Shown: positions 26,513 to 36,357, counted from the stretch's first letter. The stretch is 64,000 nt of DNA from Sphingorhabdus lacus (GCF_009768975.1 NZ_CP035733.1:2586001-2650000); one strand, 5' to 3'. Notes: generated by a model from the sequence alone, not told the origin. Made by a program: numbers and translations.

Positions 26513-28339
26513 CTATCTCCGCGACGCTATCCAAGCATCAACCTGTTCCTCCAGCACATCCAGCGGAACCGGTCCGGATTTCAGTACCGTATCGTGGAAA
26601 CCGCGCACATCGAATTTTGACCCAAGTGGCTTTTGCGCCTTGTCGCGCAATTCGCTGATCTTCAGGCGGCCAACCATATAGGCGGTCGCCTGGCCAGGGT
26701 AGATGATGTAGCGTTCAATGGCTTTAACGATGCCGCCGGGAGCATCCGCGCTATTGTCTTCGACATATTTGATTGCCTGTTCGCGAGTCCAGCGTTTGTG
26801 ATGCAGTCCGCTGTCGACAACCAGCCGGATCGCGCGGTGCAGTTCAAGCTGCAGGCGGCCGAAATCACGTGCTGGATCTGTGTAGAGTCCCATATCCTTG
26901 GCGAGCTTCTCGGAATAAAGGCCCCACCCTTCCGAATAGGCCGTCACGCCGCCAAATTTGCGGAAAGCGGGAACGTCTTTCAACTCGGTCTGGATCGCCA
27001 GTTGCAAATGATGGCCTGGGATACCTTCATGGTAGAATAGGGCCTCAACCTCAGTCAGCGGCATATCAGCCATTTTGTACAAATTGGCATAATAGGTGCC
27101 AGGGCGTGATCCGTCGGGGGCGGGGCGTTGATAAAAGGCTTTGCCGGCCGACTTTTCGCGGAATTCCTCGACCCTTTTGACCACCAGTGGAGCCTTGGGC
27201 AATGTTCCGAACCATTTGGGAAGAAGCGGTGTGATCGCATCCTGCGCCTTTTGTGTTTCCGCCAGATAAAGCGCGCGGCCTTCGTCGGTTTCCGGCGCGT
27301 AGAATTTCGGCGTCTCCCGCATATATTTGAAGAATGCCTGCAGATCCCCCTTCACACCCATCTTCTTTTGCACCGCGCCCATTTCACGATGAATCCGGGC
27401 AACCTGCGCCAGGCCCAGTTCGTGGATCTGGTCGGGAGTCATATTGGTGGTAGTATAGTTGGACAGCCGCTCGGCATAGTAGCCGGCACCATCGGGAAAG
27501 CGCCAGACACCGTCGTCCGTTCCCGCGACCTTTTCTTGCGCTGCCATTTCGGCAATCAGGGCTTCATAGGCTGGCTTGACCGCATCGTTGAGCGCCTGTG
27601 CCGCCTGCTCGACCAGAAGGTCCTTCTCGACTGCGCTAATGCCAAGTTTGGCGACCTTGGCTTTGAAATCAGCGTAGAGCGGCGCATCGGGACCTTCACC
27701 GAACGGCGCGCCGGTGATGACATTCCGTGCGTCGCTGATGACATAGGGGTAGACCCATTTGGGTGGCATGATGCCCTTGGCGGCGCGTGCCTTTGAAGAG
27801 GCGATGGCCTGATTCAAGCCGGGGCCTATGCCATAGAGGCGATTGATATAGGCCCGTGCATCCGATTTGCTATCGATCCGGTGTATGTTGATCAGAAAGG
27901 CCGGGATCTGGCTTTGCGCGCCGTTCATCTGGTCGAAGACATAGCCATAGTCATTATATTTGAACGCGGCGTTGGTGCGCGCGGCGCGCTTTTCGAACAA
28001 GCGGTAGGATAACCGGTTTTCCGGGCTAAGCTTCGCAGGATCAAAACGTGCGCGCATTTCCTTGAGTGCCGCCTGTTCTGCAGCATGGGCGCGTGCTTCG
28101 GCTTCGTCCGAACCATCGTCCCAGCGGCCATAATCGCTGTCCTTGATACCGCGGTACGACTTGGCGAGTGGCGATGTTGCCAATTGCTGTGCGTCATATT
28201 CCTCAAAGAACGCCATGATGGCGGCGTTCTGGTCTTGCTGATCCGCGGCTGCAGGGGCCACATCTTGTGCAAGTGCGGGGGTGCTGACACCGCTCAGCGC
28301 GAGGGCGAGCGTTGATAAGGCATAGGGTGCAAGGCGCAT
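26513..28339 (-). CDS. DUF885 family exported protein, probable metallopeptidase-like
   Basis: 608 residues. An N-terminal signal peptide ends near ALA-QD, so the protein is periplasmic. The DUF885 core contains FYHEGIPGHHLQ, an HExxxH-like metal-binding motif, near residue 440 and YSEGWGLYSEKL shortly after. The reaction is not established for the family; a zinc peptidase role is likely. I chose the ATG at 28339 because GGAGAG lies six bases upstream. An ATG 18 bases earlier would put this ribosome site inside the gene. Confidence 0.87.
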   Translation of the reverse strand: MRLAPYALSTLALALSGVSTPALAQDVAPAAADQQDQNAAIMAFFEEYDAQQLATSPLAKSYRGIKDSDYGRWDDGSDEAEARAHAAEQAALKEMRARFDPAKLSPENRLSYRLFEKRAARTNAAFKYNDYGYVFDQMNGAQSQIPAFLINIHRIDSKSDARAYINRLYGIGPGLNQAIASSKARAAKGIMPPKWVYPYVISDARNVITGAPFGEGPDAPLYADFKAKVAKLGISAVEKDLLVEQAAQALNDAVKPAYEALIAEMAAQEKVAGTDDGVWRFPDGAGYYAERLSNYTTTNMTPDQIHELGLAQVARIHREMGAVQKKMGVKGDLQAFFKYMRETPKFYAPETDEGRALYLAETQKAQDAITPLLPKWFGTLPKAPLVVKRVEEFREKSAGKAFYQRPAPDGSRPGTYYANLYKMADMPLTEVEALFYHEGIPGHHLQLAIQTELKDVPAFRKFGGVTAYSEGWGLYSEKLAKDMGLYTDPARDFGRLQLELHRAIRLVVDSGLHHKRWTREQAIKYVEDNSADAPGGIVKAIERYIIYPGQATAYMVGRLKISELRDKAQKPLGSKFDVRGFHDTVLKSGPVPLDVLEEQVDAWIASRR

Positions 28340-28465
28340 GGGATTCTCTCCGGTCAAATGATATGCCGGATGGTGTAACAGTCCTTTGCCGGAGGTGAAG
28401 GCTCTATTTCACGCCTTGTCGAACGGGCACCTGCTTTTGTCGATTGGTCGGGGCCGGTTCCGTGC

Positions 28466-31153
28466 CTAGCCGCTGTTGCGCAGCGCCGTTGCAATAGCGT
28501 TGATTGTCAGCTGGATGCCTTCCCCGATCCGCTCATCCGCTTCGCCCGCGCGGTAACGCTTCATGAGTTCAATCTGCAGAAGGTTGAGCGGCTCAATATA
28601 GGGCAAGCGCAAGCGTATCGAATTGTTCAGGGCAGGATGCGCTTCCAATAGATGCGCCTGTCCGGTGGCATCCAGCAAGCTGTCGCGTGCATCGTGCCAA
28701 CCATCCGTGATGCGGCCGAACAACCGTTGCGAGAGCGCCTGATCCTCCACCAACCCGGCATAATGCGCCGCAATGCCCATATCCGATTTCGCGAGCACCA
28801 TTTCCATATTGGCCAGGATCGTCTGGAAATAGGACCATTCCCCCGCCATCGCCTTCAACAATCCCTTATCGCCGAAATCGGCCAGGGCCTGCCCCGTGCC
28901 ATACCAGCCCGGCAACATCACGCGTGCCTGCGCCCAACTGAACACCCAGGGGATCGCCCGTAAATCTTCTATCGCATCCGACGCTGTGCGGCTGGAGGGG
29001 CGCGAACCAATTTTCAGCGTCGCAATTTCCCCAATCGGGGTCATCTGGCGAAAGAAAGGACGAAAGCCCTCAGTTTCGTAAACCAATCCCCGATAATGGG
29101 TGAAGGCACGGGCCGACAACTCCGCCATGGCCGCCTTGAATCGGACAACATCCGCCTTGTCGATGGGGTCACTGGAAAGCGTCGCAAGCATCGTCGCCGA
29201 GGCCATGGTTTCCAGTGATGTCACGGCATTGTCGACCGTACCATATTTCGCGGCGATGACTTCGCCCTGCTCGGTGATGCGGATACGGCCTTGCACCGTG
29301 CCCTGCGGCTGCGCGAGGATGGCGCCGAAGGCTGATCCGCCTCCCCGGCCAACCGCACCGCCGCGGCCGTGGAAAAGCTGCATGGCGACGCCTGCTTCGG
29401 CAAAAACCGGGGCTAATGCGCTCGACGCTTCATATAATTCCCAGGTCGAGGTCAGGTAACCGCCGTCCTTGTTGGAATCGGAATAGCCGATCATCACTTC
29501 CTGATGTCCGCGCGCCTTTGCAAGCGCGCGCATAGGGGAAAGTGCAAAAAATGCTTTCATCGTAGCGGGTGCCGCCTGAAGGTCGGCAATGGTTTCAAAC
29601 AGCGGCACCGACATGATGGTGGCGCTCGGCGTGCCATCTTCGCCGATCTGATAAAGTCCCGCCTGTTTCAGCAGAACATAAACCTCCAGCATGTCCGACA
29701 CGCTTTCGGTCTTGCTGATGTTATAGGTAGTAATGGCCTGCCGTCCGAAATCCGTTTGTGCCTTTGCCGCTGCGCGGATGATCGCAAGTTCCTTGGCGGT
29801 CTCTTCGCTATATGCGGTCCAGGCGCCGGCGAGAGGACGGTTATGGGACAATTCCTCAAGCAGCAGGTCCACCCTGGCTTGCTCATCAAGCGCCGCATAG
29901 TCGTCGACGACGCCTGCTTTGCGCAAGAGCTCCGCTATAACCCGCTCATGCACGTCGCTGTTCTGACGCAGGTCGAGTGTTGCCAAATGGAAACCGAAAA
30001 TCTCGACCGCCCGGATAAGACGCCCCAACGCCCCCCCGCTCGACAAGGCGCCGTCTCCATCTTTTGCCAGTCCCGCGGCCACCGTGACCAGGTCGGCACG
30101 CAACTCGTCTGGTCCGGCATAGGGTTCACCCGTCAAAGCCGACGGACGAGGCGGCGAATCGCCAATCAGTGCGACATGGGTGGCGGCCAGTCGGGCATAG
30201 ATGCCCGACAGGGCCCGGCGATAAGGTTCATCGGCCCGGCTCGGCGCGAGGTCACCGCTTTTGTCGGCGAGCGCGAGAACCGATTCGGGCGTTTCGCTCA
30301 TGCCGCTGGAAATGGATATCTCGGCACCCAGCTTGTGAATGCTTTCCAGATAATGGCGGATCGCGGTTCCGCCATCGCGCGTCACAGCATAACGCAGGGT
30401 TTCCGCATTGACGAAGGGGTTCCCATCGCGGTCGCCACCTATCCAGGTGCCGAGACGGACAAATCCCGGAGGTCGTGCGCCCAACGCCTTTTCCCAGCGC
30501 ATATAGAGCTTGGGCAGCGCCGTTAAAAACACCTCTTGCATATAGGCACGGGCATTTTCGATTTCGTCGGTCACAAACAGCTTTTCACGGCGCAAGGGGC
30601 GCGTCTGCCACAGCAGGGCAATCTGCCGGTAAATGGCCGAATCAATGTCGTCGCCATCCGCCGTGCTGCTTTGTCCTTCATCGCGCATCGCCATTAATGC
30701 GGCGATCCGGTTCTTGTGGTCGATGATGCTCTTGCGCCGCACTTCGGTCGGGTGTGCCGTCAGAACCGGGACAATCAGACTATTGGACAGCATGGCGAGC
30801 AAGGCGTCGGGGCTGATCCCCTCATTCTTCAACCGCGCAAAGGCTTCCTCTACGGTCGCCCCTTCCTCATGCGCAAGACCCTGGCGATCTTCCGCCAGAT
30901 TGGCGAGCAAGGAAAACAGCATGAAGCCCCGGACAAAGTTTAGCGTGTCGTCCAGATTGAGCGCGCCCAGACCCCGGTCGCTTTCCCCGGCCCCCTCGAT
31001 CCCGCGAAAACGGTCGACGCTGGTGGAGCGGATATATTCGGTCTGACGGAACAGTTTTTCGCCCCCATAGGCGCGGATAACGTCGCCCAACATCTTTCCC
31101 AAAAGGCGGACATCGGGATTCTGCGAGATGGAGTAATTGTTCTGGCCGGTCAT
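28466..31153 (-). CDS. ppc: Phosphoenolpyruvate carboxylase
   Basis: 895 residues, typical bacterial length. It carboxylates PEP to oxaloacetate to refill the TCA cycle. The catalytic histidine lies in TAHPTEVRRKS near residue 135. GRGGAVGRGGG and QGTVQGRIRITEQGEV are the glycine-rich and arginine motifs that bind PEP/bicarbonate. The C-terminus ends in RNSG, a variant of the usual xNTG tail. It is a single gene, with the small lipoprotein gene 67 bases upstream on the same strand. Confidence 0.97.
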   Translation of the reverse strand: MTGQNNYSISQNPDVRLLGKMLGDVIRAYGGEKLFRQTEYIRSTSVDRFRGIEGAGESDRGLGALNLDDTLNFVRGFMLFSLLANLAEDRQGLAHEEGATVEEAFARLKNEGISPDALLAMLSNSLIVPVLTAHPTEVRRKSIIDHKNRIAALMAMRDEGQSSTADGDDIDSAIYRQIALLWQTRPLRREKLFVTDEIENARAYMQEVFLTALPKLYMRWEKALGARPPGFVRLGTWIGGDRDGNPFVNAETLRYAVTRDGGTAIRHYLESIHKLGAEISISSGMSETPESVLALADKSGDLAPSRADEPYRRALSGIYARLAATHVALIGDSPPRPSALTGEPYAGPDELRADLVTVAAGLAKDGDGALSSGGALGRLIRAVEIFGFHLATLDLRQNSDVHERVIAELLRKAGVVDDYAALDEQARVDLLLEELSHNRPLAGAWTAYSEETAKELAIIRAAAKAQTDFGRQAITTYNISKTESVSDMLEVYVLLKQAGLYQIGEDGTPSATIMSVPLFETIADLQAAPATMKAFFALSPMRALAKARGHQEVMIGYSDSNKDGGYLTSTWELYEASSALAPVFAEAGVAMQLFHGRGGAVGRGGGSAFGAILAQPQGTVQGRIRITEQGEVIAAKYGTVDNAVTSLETMASATMLATLSSDPIDKADVVRFKAAMAELSARAFTHYRGLVYETEGFRPFFRQMTPIGEIATLKIGSRPSSRTASDAIEDLRAIPWVFSWAQARVMLPGWYGTGQALADFGDKGLLKAMAGEWSYFQTILANMEMVLAKSDMGIAAHYAGLVEDQALSQRLFGRITDGWHDARDSLLDATGQAHLLEAHPALNNSIRLRLPYIEPLNLLQIELMKRYRAGEADERIGEGIQLTINAIATALRNSG

Positions 31154-31220
31154 GATGCGTATTTGTGCACTGCAACAGACGCGCGCGCAAGAAAATGCGC
31201 GTCACCGGCCTAGGGAATAG

Positions 31221-31727
31221 CTATTCCCCGATCAGCCGGGACAACCTGTCAATTTCAGCATTCTGTGCCGCGATCGTATCGGAAACGGGTTGTTGCGCCT
31301 TGCTCAGCAGCGGGACGAGATTAGAGTCCGCTTTACCCTGTTCGGCAATTAGCGAATCAAACTCGCGCACAACTGCGATCGAATCGGCACGTGACTGGTC
31401 AAGGCGCGAGAGTTCGAGATGCGCATTCACCCAGCTTTCGGTACCTGGTGCGCTGCCGGATGCGCGGGATGCCAAGGTCTCTACCGCCGGCAACTTGCGT
31501 TGGTAATCGGCCTCCGCCGCGGCATGCCGACGGGTCAGGGAATCGACCTTGGTCTGCAATTGCGCCGACAGCTCAAGTGGTGCGGCTGGCGCTGCTTCGG
31601 GTACCGAAATCGGGGCTTTGCTCTCATAAGGACGCCGTTCGAGCGAAGGAAACTGGCCCTCAGTTGTGCTGCAAGCGGTAAGCAGGAGAGCAACCAGGAC
31701 AGCGGGTGCAAGCTTGTTTATGGACAT
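31221..31727 (-). CDS. Small coiled-coil lipoprotein of unknown function
   Basis: 168 residues. A lipoprotein signal ends in LLTAC, giving a lipidated cysteine near residue 19. The mature part is mostly helical, with heptad-like stretches (residues 55-80 and 105-165), ending in IDRLSRLIGE. No catalytic motif is present. It is upstream of ppc on the same strand but spacing and function do not tie the two together. Its last codons sit within a 16-base palindrome (31213-31228). Confidence 0.65.
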   Translation of the reverse strand: MSINKLAPAVLVALLLTACSTTEGQFPSLERRPYESKAPISVPEAAPAAPLELSAQLQTKVDSLTRRHAAAEADYQRKLPAVETLASRASGSAPGTESWVNAHLELSRLDQSRADSIAVVREFDSLIAEQGKADSNLVPLLSKAQQPVSDTIAAQNAEIDRLSRLIGE

Positions 31728-31799
31728 GCTCCTTGTCTAAGCCACCCCCTCCAACAGCGCAAGGGGCGCGCAATAGCGCAGAAAAGGCGGCAAAAGGCG

Positions 31800-31828
31800 T
31801 TGACAGAGGCGTTTTCCTAGACTAGCTG
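31800..31828 (+). promoter_or_regulatory. Candidate sigma-70-type promoter for rplU-rpmA
   Basis: TTGACA at 31800-31805 is a perfect -35 hexamer; TAGCTG after 17 bases is a weak -10. It lies about 100 bases before rplU, in the right place for the ribosomal-protein operon. Only the -35 is convincing. Confidence 0.3.
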
Positions 31829-31932
31829 CGCCCCTTCTTGCGTGGCCTGTCGGGATTCGCCGTCTGGTACCACGCGTGAGCAACCGCGCTCCTTAAAAAG
31901 CGCTAAGCTGTAGAAACGGATGAGTTAGAGCC

Positions 31933-32346
31933 ATGTTCGCTATCGTGCGCACAGGCGGCAAGCAGTATCGCGTCGCCGCCGGAGATAAAATCGCAGTTGA
32001 AAAACTGTCGGGTGAAGCGGGTGACAAGATCTCGCTGGGAGATATCCTGTTGGCCGGTGACGGTGACAAAGCGCAGGACGTAAACGGCCTGACGGTATCA
32101 GCGGAAATCATCGCGCAAGAGCGCGGCGAGAAGGTGATCGTTTTCAAAAAGCGTCGCCGCCACAATTACCGCCGCAAGCAGGGTCATCGCCAGTCGCTGA
32201 CGCTTCTTCGTATCCTCGCTGTCGGCAAGGAAGAGAAGAAGGCTGCTGCACCGAAGGCTGAAAAGGCCGACGCGGCACCTGCGGCTGAAGCTGCACCCAA
32301 GAAAGCCGCTGCGCCGAAAAAGGCCGCAGCCAAAAAGGAAGCCTGA
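31933..32346 (+). CDS. rplU: 50S ribosomal protein L21
   Basis: 137 residues. The first 100 residues are standard L21: [14 protein letters not shown] at the N-terminus and [15 protein letters not shown] as the rRNA-binding basic block. The remaining ~35 residues are an Ala/Lys-rich extension (repeats of KKAA) found in several alphaproteobacterial L21 proteins, probably disordered and rRNA-contacting. It is followed 33 bases later by rpmA, the usual pairing. Confidence 0.97.
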   Translation: MFAIVRTGGKQYRVAAGDKIAVEKLSGEAGDKISLGDILLAGDGDKAQDVNGLTVSAEIIAQERGEKVIVFKKRRRHNYRRKQGHRQSLTLLRILAVGKEEKKAAAPKAEKADAAPAAEAAPKKAAAPKKAAAKKEA

Positions 32347-32379
32347 GCCTCGGCTCGGACAGCGCAAGGAGTTTAGACC

Positions 32380-32649
32380 ATGGCACATAAAAAAGCAGGT
32401 GGTTCGTCACGTAACGGTCGCGATTCAGCAGGCCGTCGCCTGGGCGTTAAGAAGTTCGGTGGCGAAAATGTCATCGGCGGCAACATCATCGTGCGTCAGC
32501 GCGGGACCAAGGTTTATCCAGGCGCCAATGTTGGCCTTGGTAAAGACCACACCCTTTTTGCACTGACCGCCGGTCGCGTGCGATTCCATGCTGGCAAACT
32601 TGGCCGCAAATATGTGTCGGTGGATATGCCGGCCATGGCTGCCGAATAA
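32380..32649 (+). CDS. rpmA: 50S ribosomal protein L27
   Basis: 89 residues beginning [16 protein letters not shown], the classic L27 N-terminus that reaches towards the peptidyl-transferase centre. There is no cleavable N-terminal extension of the Firmicutes kind. The middle motif [20 protein letters not shown] is typical. It forms an operon with rplU. A hairpin terminator follows at 32722. Confidence 0.98.
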   Translation: MAHKKAGGSSRNGRDSAGRRLGVKKFGGENVIGGNIIVRQRGTKVYPGANVGLGKDHTLFALTAGRVRFHAGKLGRKYVSVDMPAMAAE

Positions 32650-32713
32650 GACGGACAATCGATGACGGGTTGTCCAGACGGATGACCCGGAAATCGCCAA
32701 AGGTGGTTTCCAC

Positions 32714-32775
32714 CTTGAACAGGGAGACGGGTCAACCGGTCTCCCTTTCTTTTTGCCTCATTCTCCCTGTTCAAG
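32714..32775. repeat. 14-base inverted repeat bracketing the rpmA terminator
   Basis: CTTGAACAGGGAGA (14 bases) at 32714-32727 is the exact reverse complement of 32762-32775. The left arm includes the 5' half of the terminator stem at 32722, so the long-range hairpin and the terminator cannot form together. A further perfect hairpin AAGGTGG-TTT-CCACCTT (32700-32716) overlaps the left arm. Confidence 0.7.
32722..32754 (+). terminator. Rho-independent terminator after rpmA
   Basis: GGGAGAC (32722-32728) pairs with GTCTCCC ending at 32745, with three more inner pairs beyond one mismatch, followed by TTTCTTTTTG. It lies 72 bases after the rpmA stop and 98 bases before the acetyltransferase gene. 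Confidence 0.8.
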
Positions 32776-32851
32776 TTTGCCCTGAGGGGACGATGTAACA
32801 GGACTGTCGCTTTGTTCTGCAAAGGGCGGCTCCAAGAAGCGGAGAGAGAAA

Positions 32852-33442
32852 ATGTTCGCAAGAACCGAAAGATTGCTGCTGAGGCCAAGCTGGCCTGAAG
32901 ATGCGCAGGAATTGCACCGGGCAATCGATGACGAAGCTATTGTTCGCAATCTGGCGCGCGCGCCATGGCCTTATAGCGTCGACGATGCCCGTTCCTTCGC
33001 GACCGCGACGCAACCCGTGCTGCTTCCGAATTTCATGCTGATGCTGCGGACTGATGGCGCACCCCGCCTCGTTGGCAGCTGTGGCTTAGGCGAACATAAT
33101 GGCGAAACGGAAATCGGCTATTGGATCGCGCGTCCTTACTGGGGACTGGGTTTTGCAACCGAAGCCGGGCGGGCGGTGGTGCGCATCGCCGGCGCCCTCG
33201 GTCATAAGCGGTTGATAGCCGGTCATTTCACGGACAATCCCGCATCCGGCAGGGTGTTGCGTAAACTGGGCTTCAGAAGCACAGGCCAAGTGGAACAACG
33301 GCACAGCTTGGGCCGGGGGCAGTCTGTGGCCAGCACGCTTTACGAAAAGGAGCTGGCACCGACGGAAGGTGAAGATCGCCCCATGCGAAGCTCATTCGAG
33401 CATGACATGAGCCGTTATCTGAGCGAATTGCGCGCGGCTTAG
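32852..33442 (+). CDS. GNAT family N-acetyltransferase (RimJ/RimL-like)
   Basis: 196 residues. It begins ARTERLLLRPSWPEDAQEL, the usual start of RimJ-type enzymes, and the acetyl-CoA region is IGYWIARPYWGLGFATEAGRA near residues 88-108, with the later DNPASGRVLRKLGF helix. It acetylates an amine, possibly a protein N-terminus, but the substrate is not predictable. GGAGAGAG precedes the ATG. A related gene often follows rpmA in sphingomonads. It overlaps the convergent hydrolase gene by four bases. Confidence 0.88.
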   Translation: MFARTERLLLRPSWPEDAQELHRAIDDEAIVRNLARAPWPYSVDDARSFATATQPVLLPNFMLMLRTDGAPRLVGSCGLGEHNGETEIGYWIARPYWGLGFATEAGRAVVRIAGALGHKRLIAGHFTDNPASGRVLRKLGFRSTGQVEQRHSLGRGQSVASTLYEKELAPTEGEDRPMRSSFEHDMSRYLSELRAA

Positions 33443-34365
33443 GCCGCCGCAACCAGCGGTGCCAAAGCTGGCGCTTCGACGCGGGCACCATAACCCGCGC
33501 GCGACGCAGCGATGGAGGCGAGATCAGCCTCTCCCTGCGCCAGCAGCAAACGGTCATCAATATCCCATGGATGGTATCCGGGACGGAAGAATGCCGCCCA
33601 GGGGCGAAGAACATTCCGGCCAATACCGCCTTTTCCAAAGCCGGTCGCCACGACATTCTTGAGCGCCGTGAAAAAGCCATAGCCGTCCTGCCGCAACAGT
33701 TCGATCTGACCCAGCGTCCGGTTGATGAAAAAGCTGGTCGTCACCGCAAGCATGAAGAAGCTGCGCCAAAGATAACGGCGCGCTGAGCCCCAATCGCGTG
33801 TGGCATGGTTCCAGACATCAAAGGCAACGCCTTTATGCTCGACTTCCTCAATCGCGTGCCAAAGCCACAATTCGAGCATCTTGTTGTCGACGCCAGCGAG
33901 ATGTTCGCGGTTCTTAAGCAGTTCGGCAGCAATGATCGCTGTGAAATGTTCAATGCACATCGTGGCCGTCAATTTCACATGGTCATTCGCATCTTCAAAG
34001 AAAGATACGAAGCCACGGATCTTCCGGTCCAGCGGCGCAATATCATATCCGGCGCCGATCAGCGCCTTGTTCATCGCCACATGTTCGCGGCTATGCCCCG
34101 CCTCTTGCTCAATGAAAGCCTCAACCTCACCACGCAGAGGATCCTCAACCCGGTCCACCCATGGCAGCAGGCTGCGAATCATGAAGGTTTCCCCATGCGG
34201 GAAGACAGCAGACAGAGCGTTGAAAAATGCAGTCGCAAAAGGGTCTTGGCGCACCCAATGCCGTTCGCTGAGTGCGTCCGAAGGCGCACGATAGCTGCGC
34301 GCCACAATGTCCGGCCGCTGATCGGGAGAAAGTTGGTTTAAGCCGGATGTTCTGGTCTCATGCAT
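33439..34365 (-). CDS. Metal-dependent hydrolase-like protein (PF10118 family)
   Basis: 308 residues, mostly helical. Repeated Glu/His motifs EAGHSREH, IEHFTAI and WHAIEEVEHKGVAFD look like a ferritin-like di-metal site. Members are annotated as predicted metal-dependent hydrolases without a known reaction. It is divergent from the TetR-family gene at 34774, which suggests that regulator may control it. No signal peptide. Confidence 0.82.
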   Translation of the reverse strand: MHETRTSGLNQLSPDQRPDIVARSYRAPSDALSERHWVRQDPFATAFFNALSAVFPHGETFMIRSLLPWVDRVEDPLRGEVEAFIEQEAGHSREHVAMNKALIGAGYDIAPLDRKIRGFVSFFEDANDHVKLTATMCIEHFTAIIAAELLKNREHLAGVDNKMLELWLWHAIEEVEHKGVAFDVWNHATRDWGSARRYLWRSFFMLAVTTSFFINRTLGQIELLRQDGYGFFTALKNVVATGFGKGGIGRNVLRPWAAFFRPGYHPWDIDDRLLLAQGEADLASIAASRAGYGARVEAPALAPLVAAA

Positions 34366-34773
34366 AACGTCTCTCTAGGCAGAGCGCATGAAATTCCGTT
34401 TAATGCCATTGGTTAACGCAGGATAAGGAATGCAAAATAGTCTATAATTATCAATGCAGTGGGAGTTCATTTGAGTAAACTGATCTTCTTCACCCCGTTA
34501 ATGGATCAACGCATGCGCTTTGCAACTCCGTCCAACGCAACATCAACACGCCTCTCAAAACCAACTGGTGCATGGATATTTTCTCTGTGAAATCATTGCC
34601 CAATCGGACGGGCCACCTGCATAGCAGGATTGGACAAATAGATGATATTTCCACATGATGTTTGGCAAGGCGTGAATAGATGGGTAGGATTTCCATCCAA
34701 AGATAAGAACAAAGGGCATTAAAGTTACATGGCTATAGAAAGCACCAAGGTCGTGAATATCAAGGACGCTGCA
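34366..34773. other. Intergenic region between divergent hydrolase and TetR genes
   Basis: About 400 bases, more A+T-rich than the flanking genes. It should contain promoters for both directions and any TetR operator. I do not see a clear palindromic operator or a gene. The segment 34729-34773 is in frame with the regulator and would be coding if its earlier ATG is used. Confidence 0.4.
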
Positions 34774-35370
34774 ATGCCCCGTCGGCTGAGTCCGGAAGCC
34801 AGCCGTTCCGCCGCTCTGGAAGCGGCACGTGAACTTCTGCTGGAAGCAGGGCCACAGGCCGTCACACTGAAAGCTGTGGCCGGGCGTATCGGACGCACCC
34901 ATGCCAATTTGCTGCATCATTTCGGCTCTGCGTCCGGTTTGCAGCGCGATCTTGCCGCCTATATGGGCAACAGCATCTGTACGAAAATTGGAGAAGCCGT
35001 ATTCCAGATGCGTGGTGGAGCCGTCACGCCGGATGAACTTGCGGATCTGATCTTCGACCATTTTGACCGGGAAGGCGCAGGTGCGCTTGCCTCCTGGATG
35101 CTGCTTTCGGGTAATGAAGATGCGCTCGACCCCATTGTCGAAGCCATCCATAATCTGGTGGACCAGATCGCCGAAGACGGCATGGCCGCCGATTCGCTGC
35201 ACGAACTGACACTGGAAATGGTGCTTATGGCGCTGGGTGATGCGTTGCTGGGCGGGCCCTTATCAGCGTCACTCGGTTTGCCACGCGAGGCGGGACGGCA
35301 GATTGCGGGACGAAAACTGGCGGCCTCATTCGACGAATGGCAGGCGCGCAGCCAATCCGACAACGACTAG
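34774..35370 (+). CDS. TetR/AcrR family transcriptional regulator
   Basis: 198 residues from the ATG at 34774. The N-terminal helix-turn-helix covers about residues 5-55, with VTLKAVAGRIGRTHANLLHHFGS as the turn and recognition helix region. The C-terminal ligand domain is helical and not informative. I chose this ATG because AAGGA lies seven bases upstream; an ATG at 34729 (15 residues longer) has no good ribosome site. The divergent metal-dependent hydrolase at 34365 is the most likely target. Confidence 0.85.
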   Translation: MPRRLSPEASRSAALEAARELLLEAGPQAVTLKAVAGRIGRTHANLLHHFGSASGLQRDLAAYMGNSICTKIGEAVFQMRGGAVTPDELADLIFDHFDREGAGALASWMLLSGNEDALDPIVEAIHNLVDQIAEDGMAADSLHELTLEMVLMALGDALLGGPLSASLGLPREAGRQIAGRKLAASFDEWQARSQSDND

Positions 35371-35376
35371 GTTATT

Positions 35377-36357
35377 TTAGCCCGCCTTATAGTGGCTCAG
35401 ATACCAGTCAGCAAAGCGTTGCAGCCCTTCGGCCAACATGACCTTCGGCTTATACCCCGTCAACGCATGTAGCTTGGACACATCGGCGTAGGTTGCCGTG
35501 ACATCACCCGGCTGCATAGGCCGCATGACCTTTACCGCTTCATGACCGATCGCTTTTTCCAACGTCTCGATCATTTCCATCAGCCCGACAGGGTGGCTGT
35601 CGCCAATGTTCAGAACGCGGTGTTCGCCGGTGGCGGGCGGATTATCCAGTGCCCCGATGATGCCATCCACAATGTCATCAATATAAGTGAAATCACGCGC
35701 CATCTTGCCATTACCGAAGACTTCGATGCTTTCGCCTTTCAGAATCTTCTGGGTGAAGCTGAAATAGGCCATGTCTGGCCGGCCCCATGGACCATAAACT
35801 GTGAAAAAGCGCAAACCCGTCTGCGGAAAACCGTAAAGGGTCGCATAAGACTGGCTCATCAATTCGCACGCGCGCTTCGTTGCGGCATAGAGCGAAACGG
35901 GACTCAGGGCCGGCTCGTCTTCGGTGAAGCCCGCTCCGCCCATGGGCTTGTCGCCATAGACCGAACTAGAGGATGCATAGACGAGATGCTCGAAATCGGG
36001 AGCATGGCGACAGGCTTCCATGACCGACAGATGTCCGGCCAGATTTGATCGTTCATAGGCAAAGGGATTTTCGATGCTGTAGCGCACGCCCGCCTGCGCC
36101 GCGAGATGAACCACCCGCCGTACGCCATTGTCTTTGACCAATTTGGCAATTGTTGCTGCATCCGCGATGTCGCACCGGACAAAGGTAAATTTGTCATGCC
36201 CTTCAAAGGTCGCAAGACGCGCTTCCTTTAAAGCAGGGTCGTAATAATCATTTACGATATCTATACCGATGACGGTTTCACCGCGTGCCAGAAGCCGGTG
36301 GGCAACGGCATGCCCTATGAAACCTGCTGCGCCGGTTACGATGATTGGTACGGTCAT
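35377..36357 (-). CDS. UDP-glucuronate 4-epimerase
   Basis: 326-residue extended SDR that interconverts UDP-glucuronate and UDP-galacturonate for acidic polysaccharide. NAD loop TGAAGFIGHAV at residues 8-18; active-site Ser in YASSSSVYGD and YxxxK in YAATK. RFFTVYGPWGRPDMA is characteristic of the uronate epimerase subgroup (Cap1J/LpsL-like) rather than GalE. It lies far from the polysaccharide island, among housekeeping genes, ending seven bases from the convergent TetR gene. Confidence 0.88.
   Translation of the reverse strand: MTVPIIVTGAAGFIGHAVAHRLLARGETVIGIDIVNDYYDPALKEARLATFEGHDKFTFVRCDIADAATIAKLVKDNGVRRVVHLAAQAGVRYSIENPFAYERSNLAGHLSVMEACRHAPDFEHLVYASSSSVYGDKPMGGAGFTEDEPALSPVSLYAATKRACELMSQSYATLYGFPQTGLRFFTVYGPWGRPDMAYFSFTQKILKGESIEVFGNGKMARDFTYIDDIVDGIIGALDNPPATGEHRVLNIGDSHPVGLMEMIETLEKAIGHEAVKVMRPMQPGDVTATYADVSKLHALTGYKPKVMLAEGLQRFADWYLSHYKAG

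Noticed and set aside
29504-30526. 340-codon open frame on the plus strand
   Set aside because: Antisense to ppc, whose identity is certain.
31213-31228. 16-base palindrome at the end of the small lipoprotein gene as a terminator
   Set aside because: There is no T run on either strand after it.
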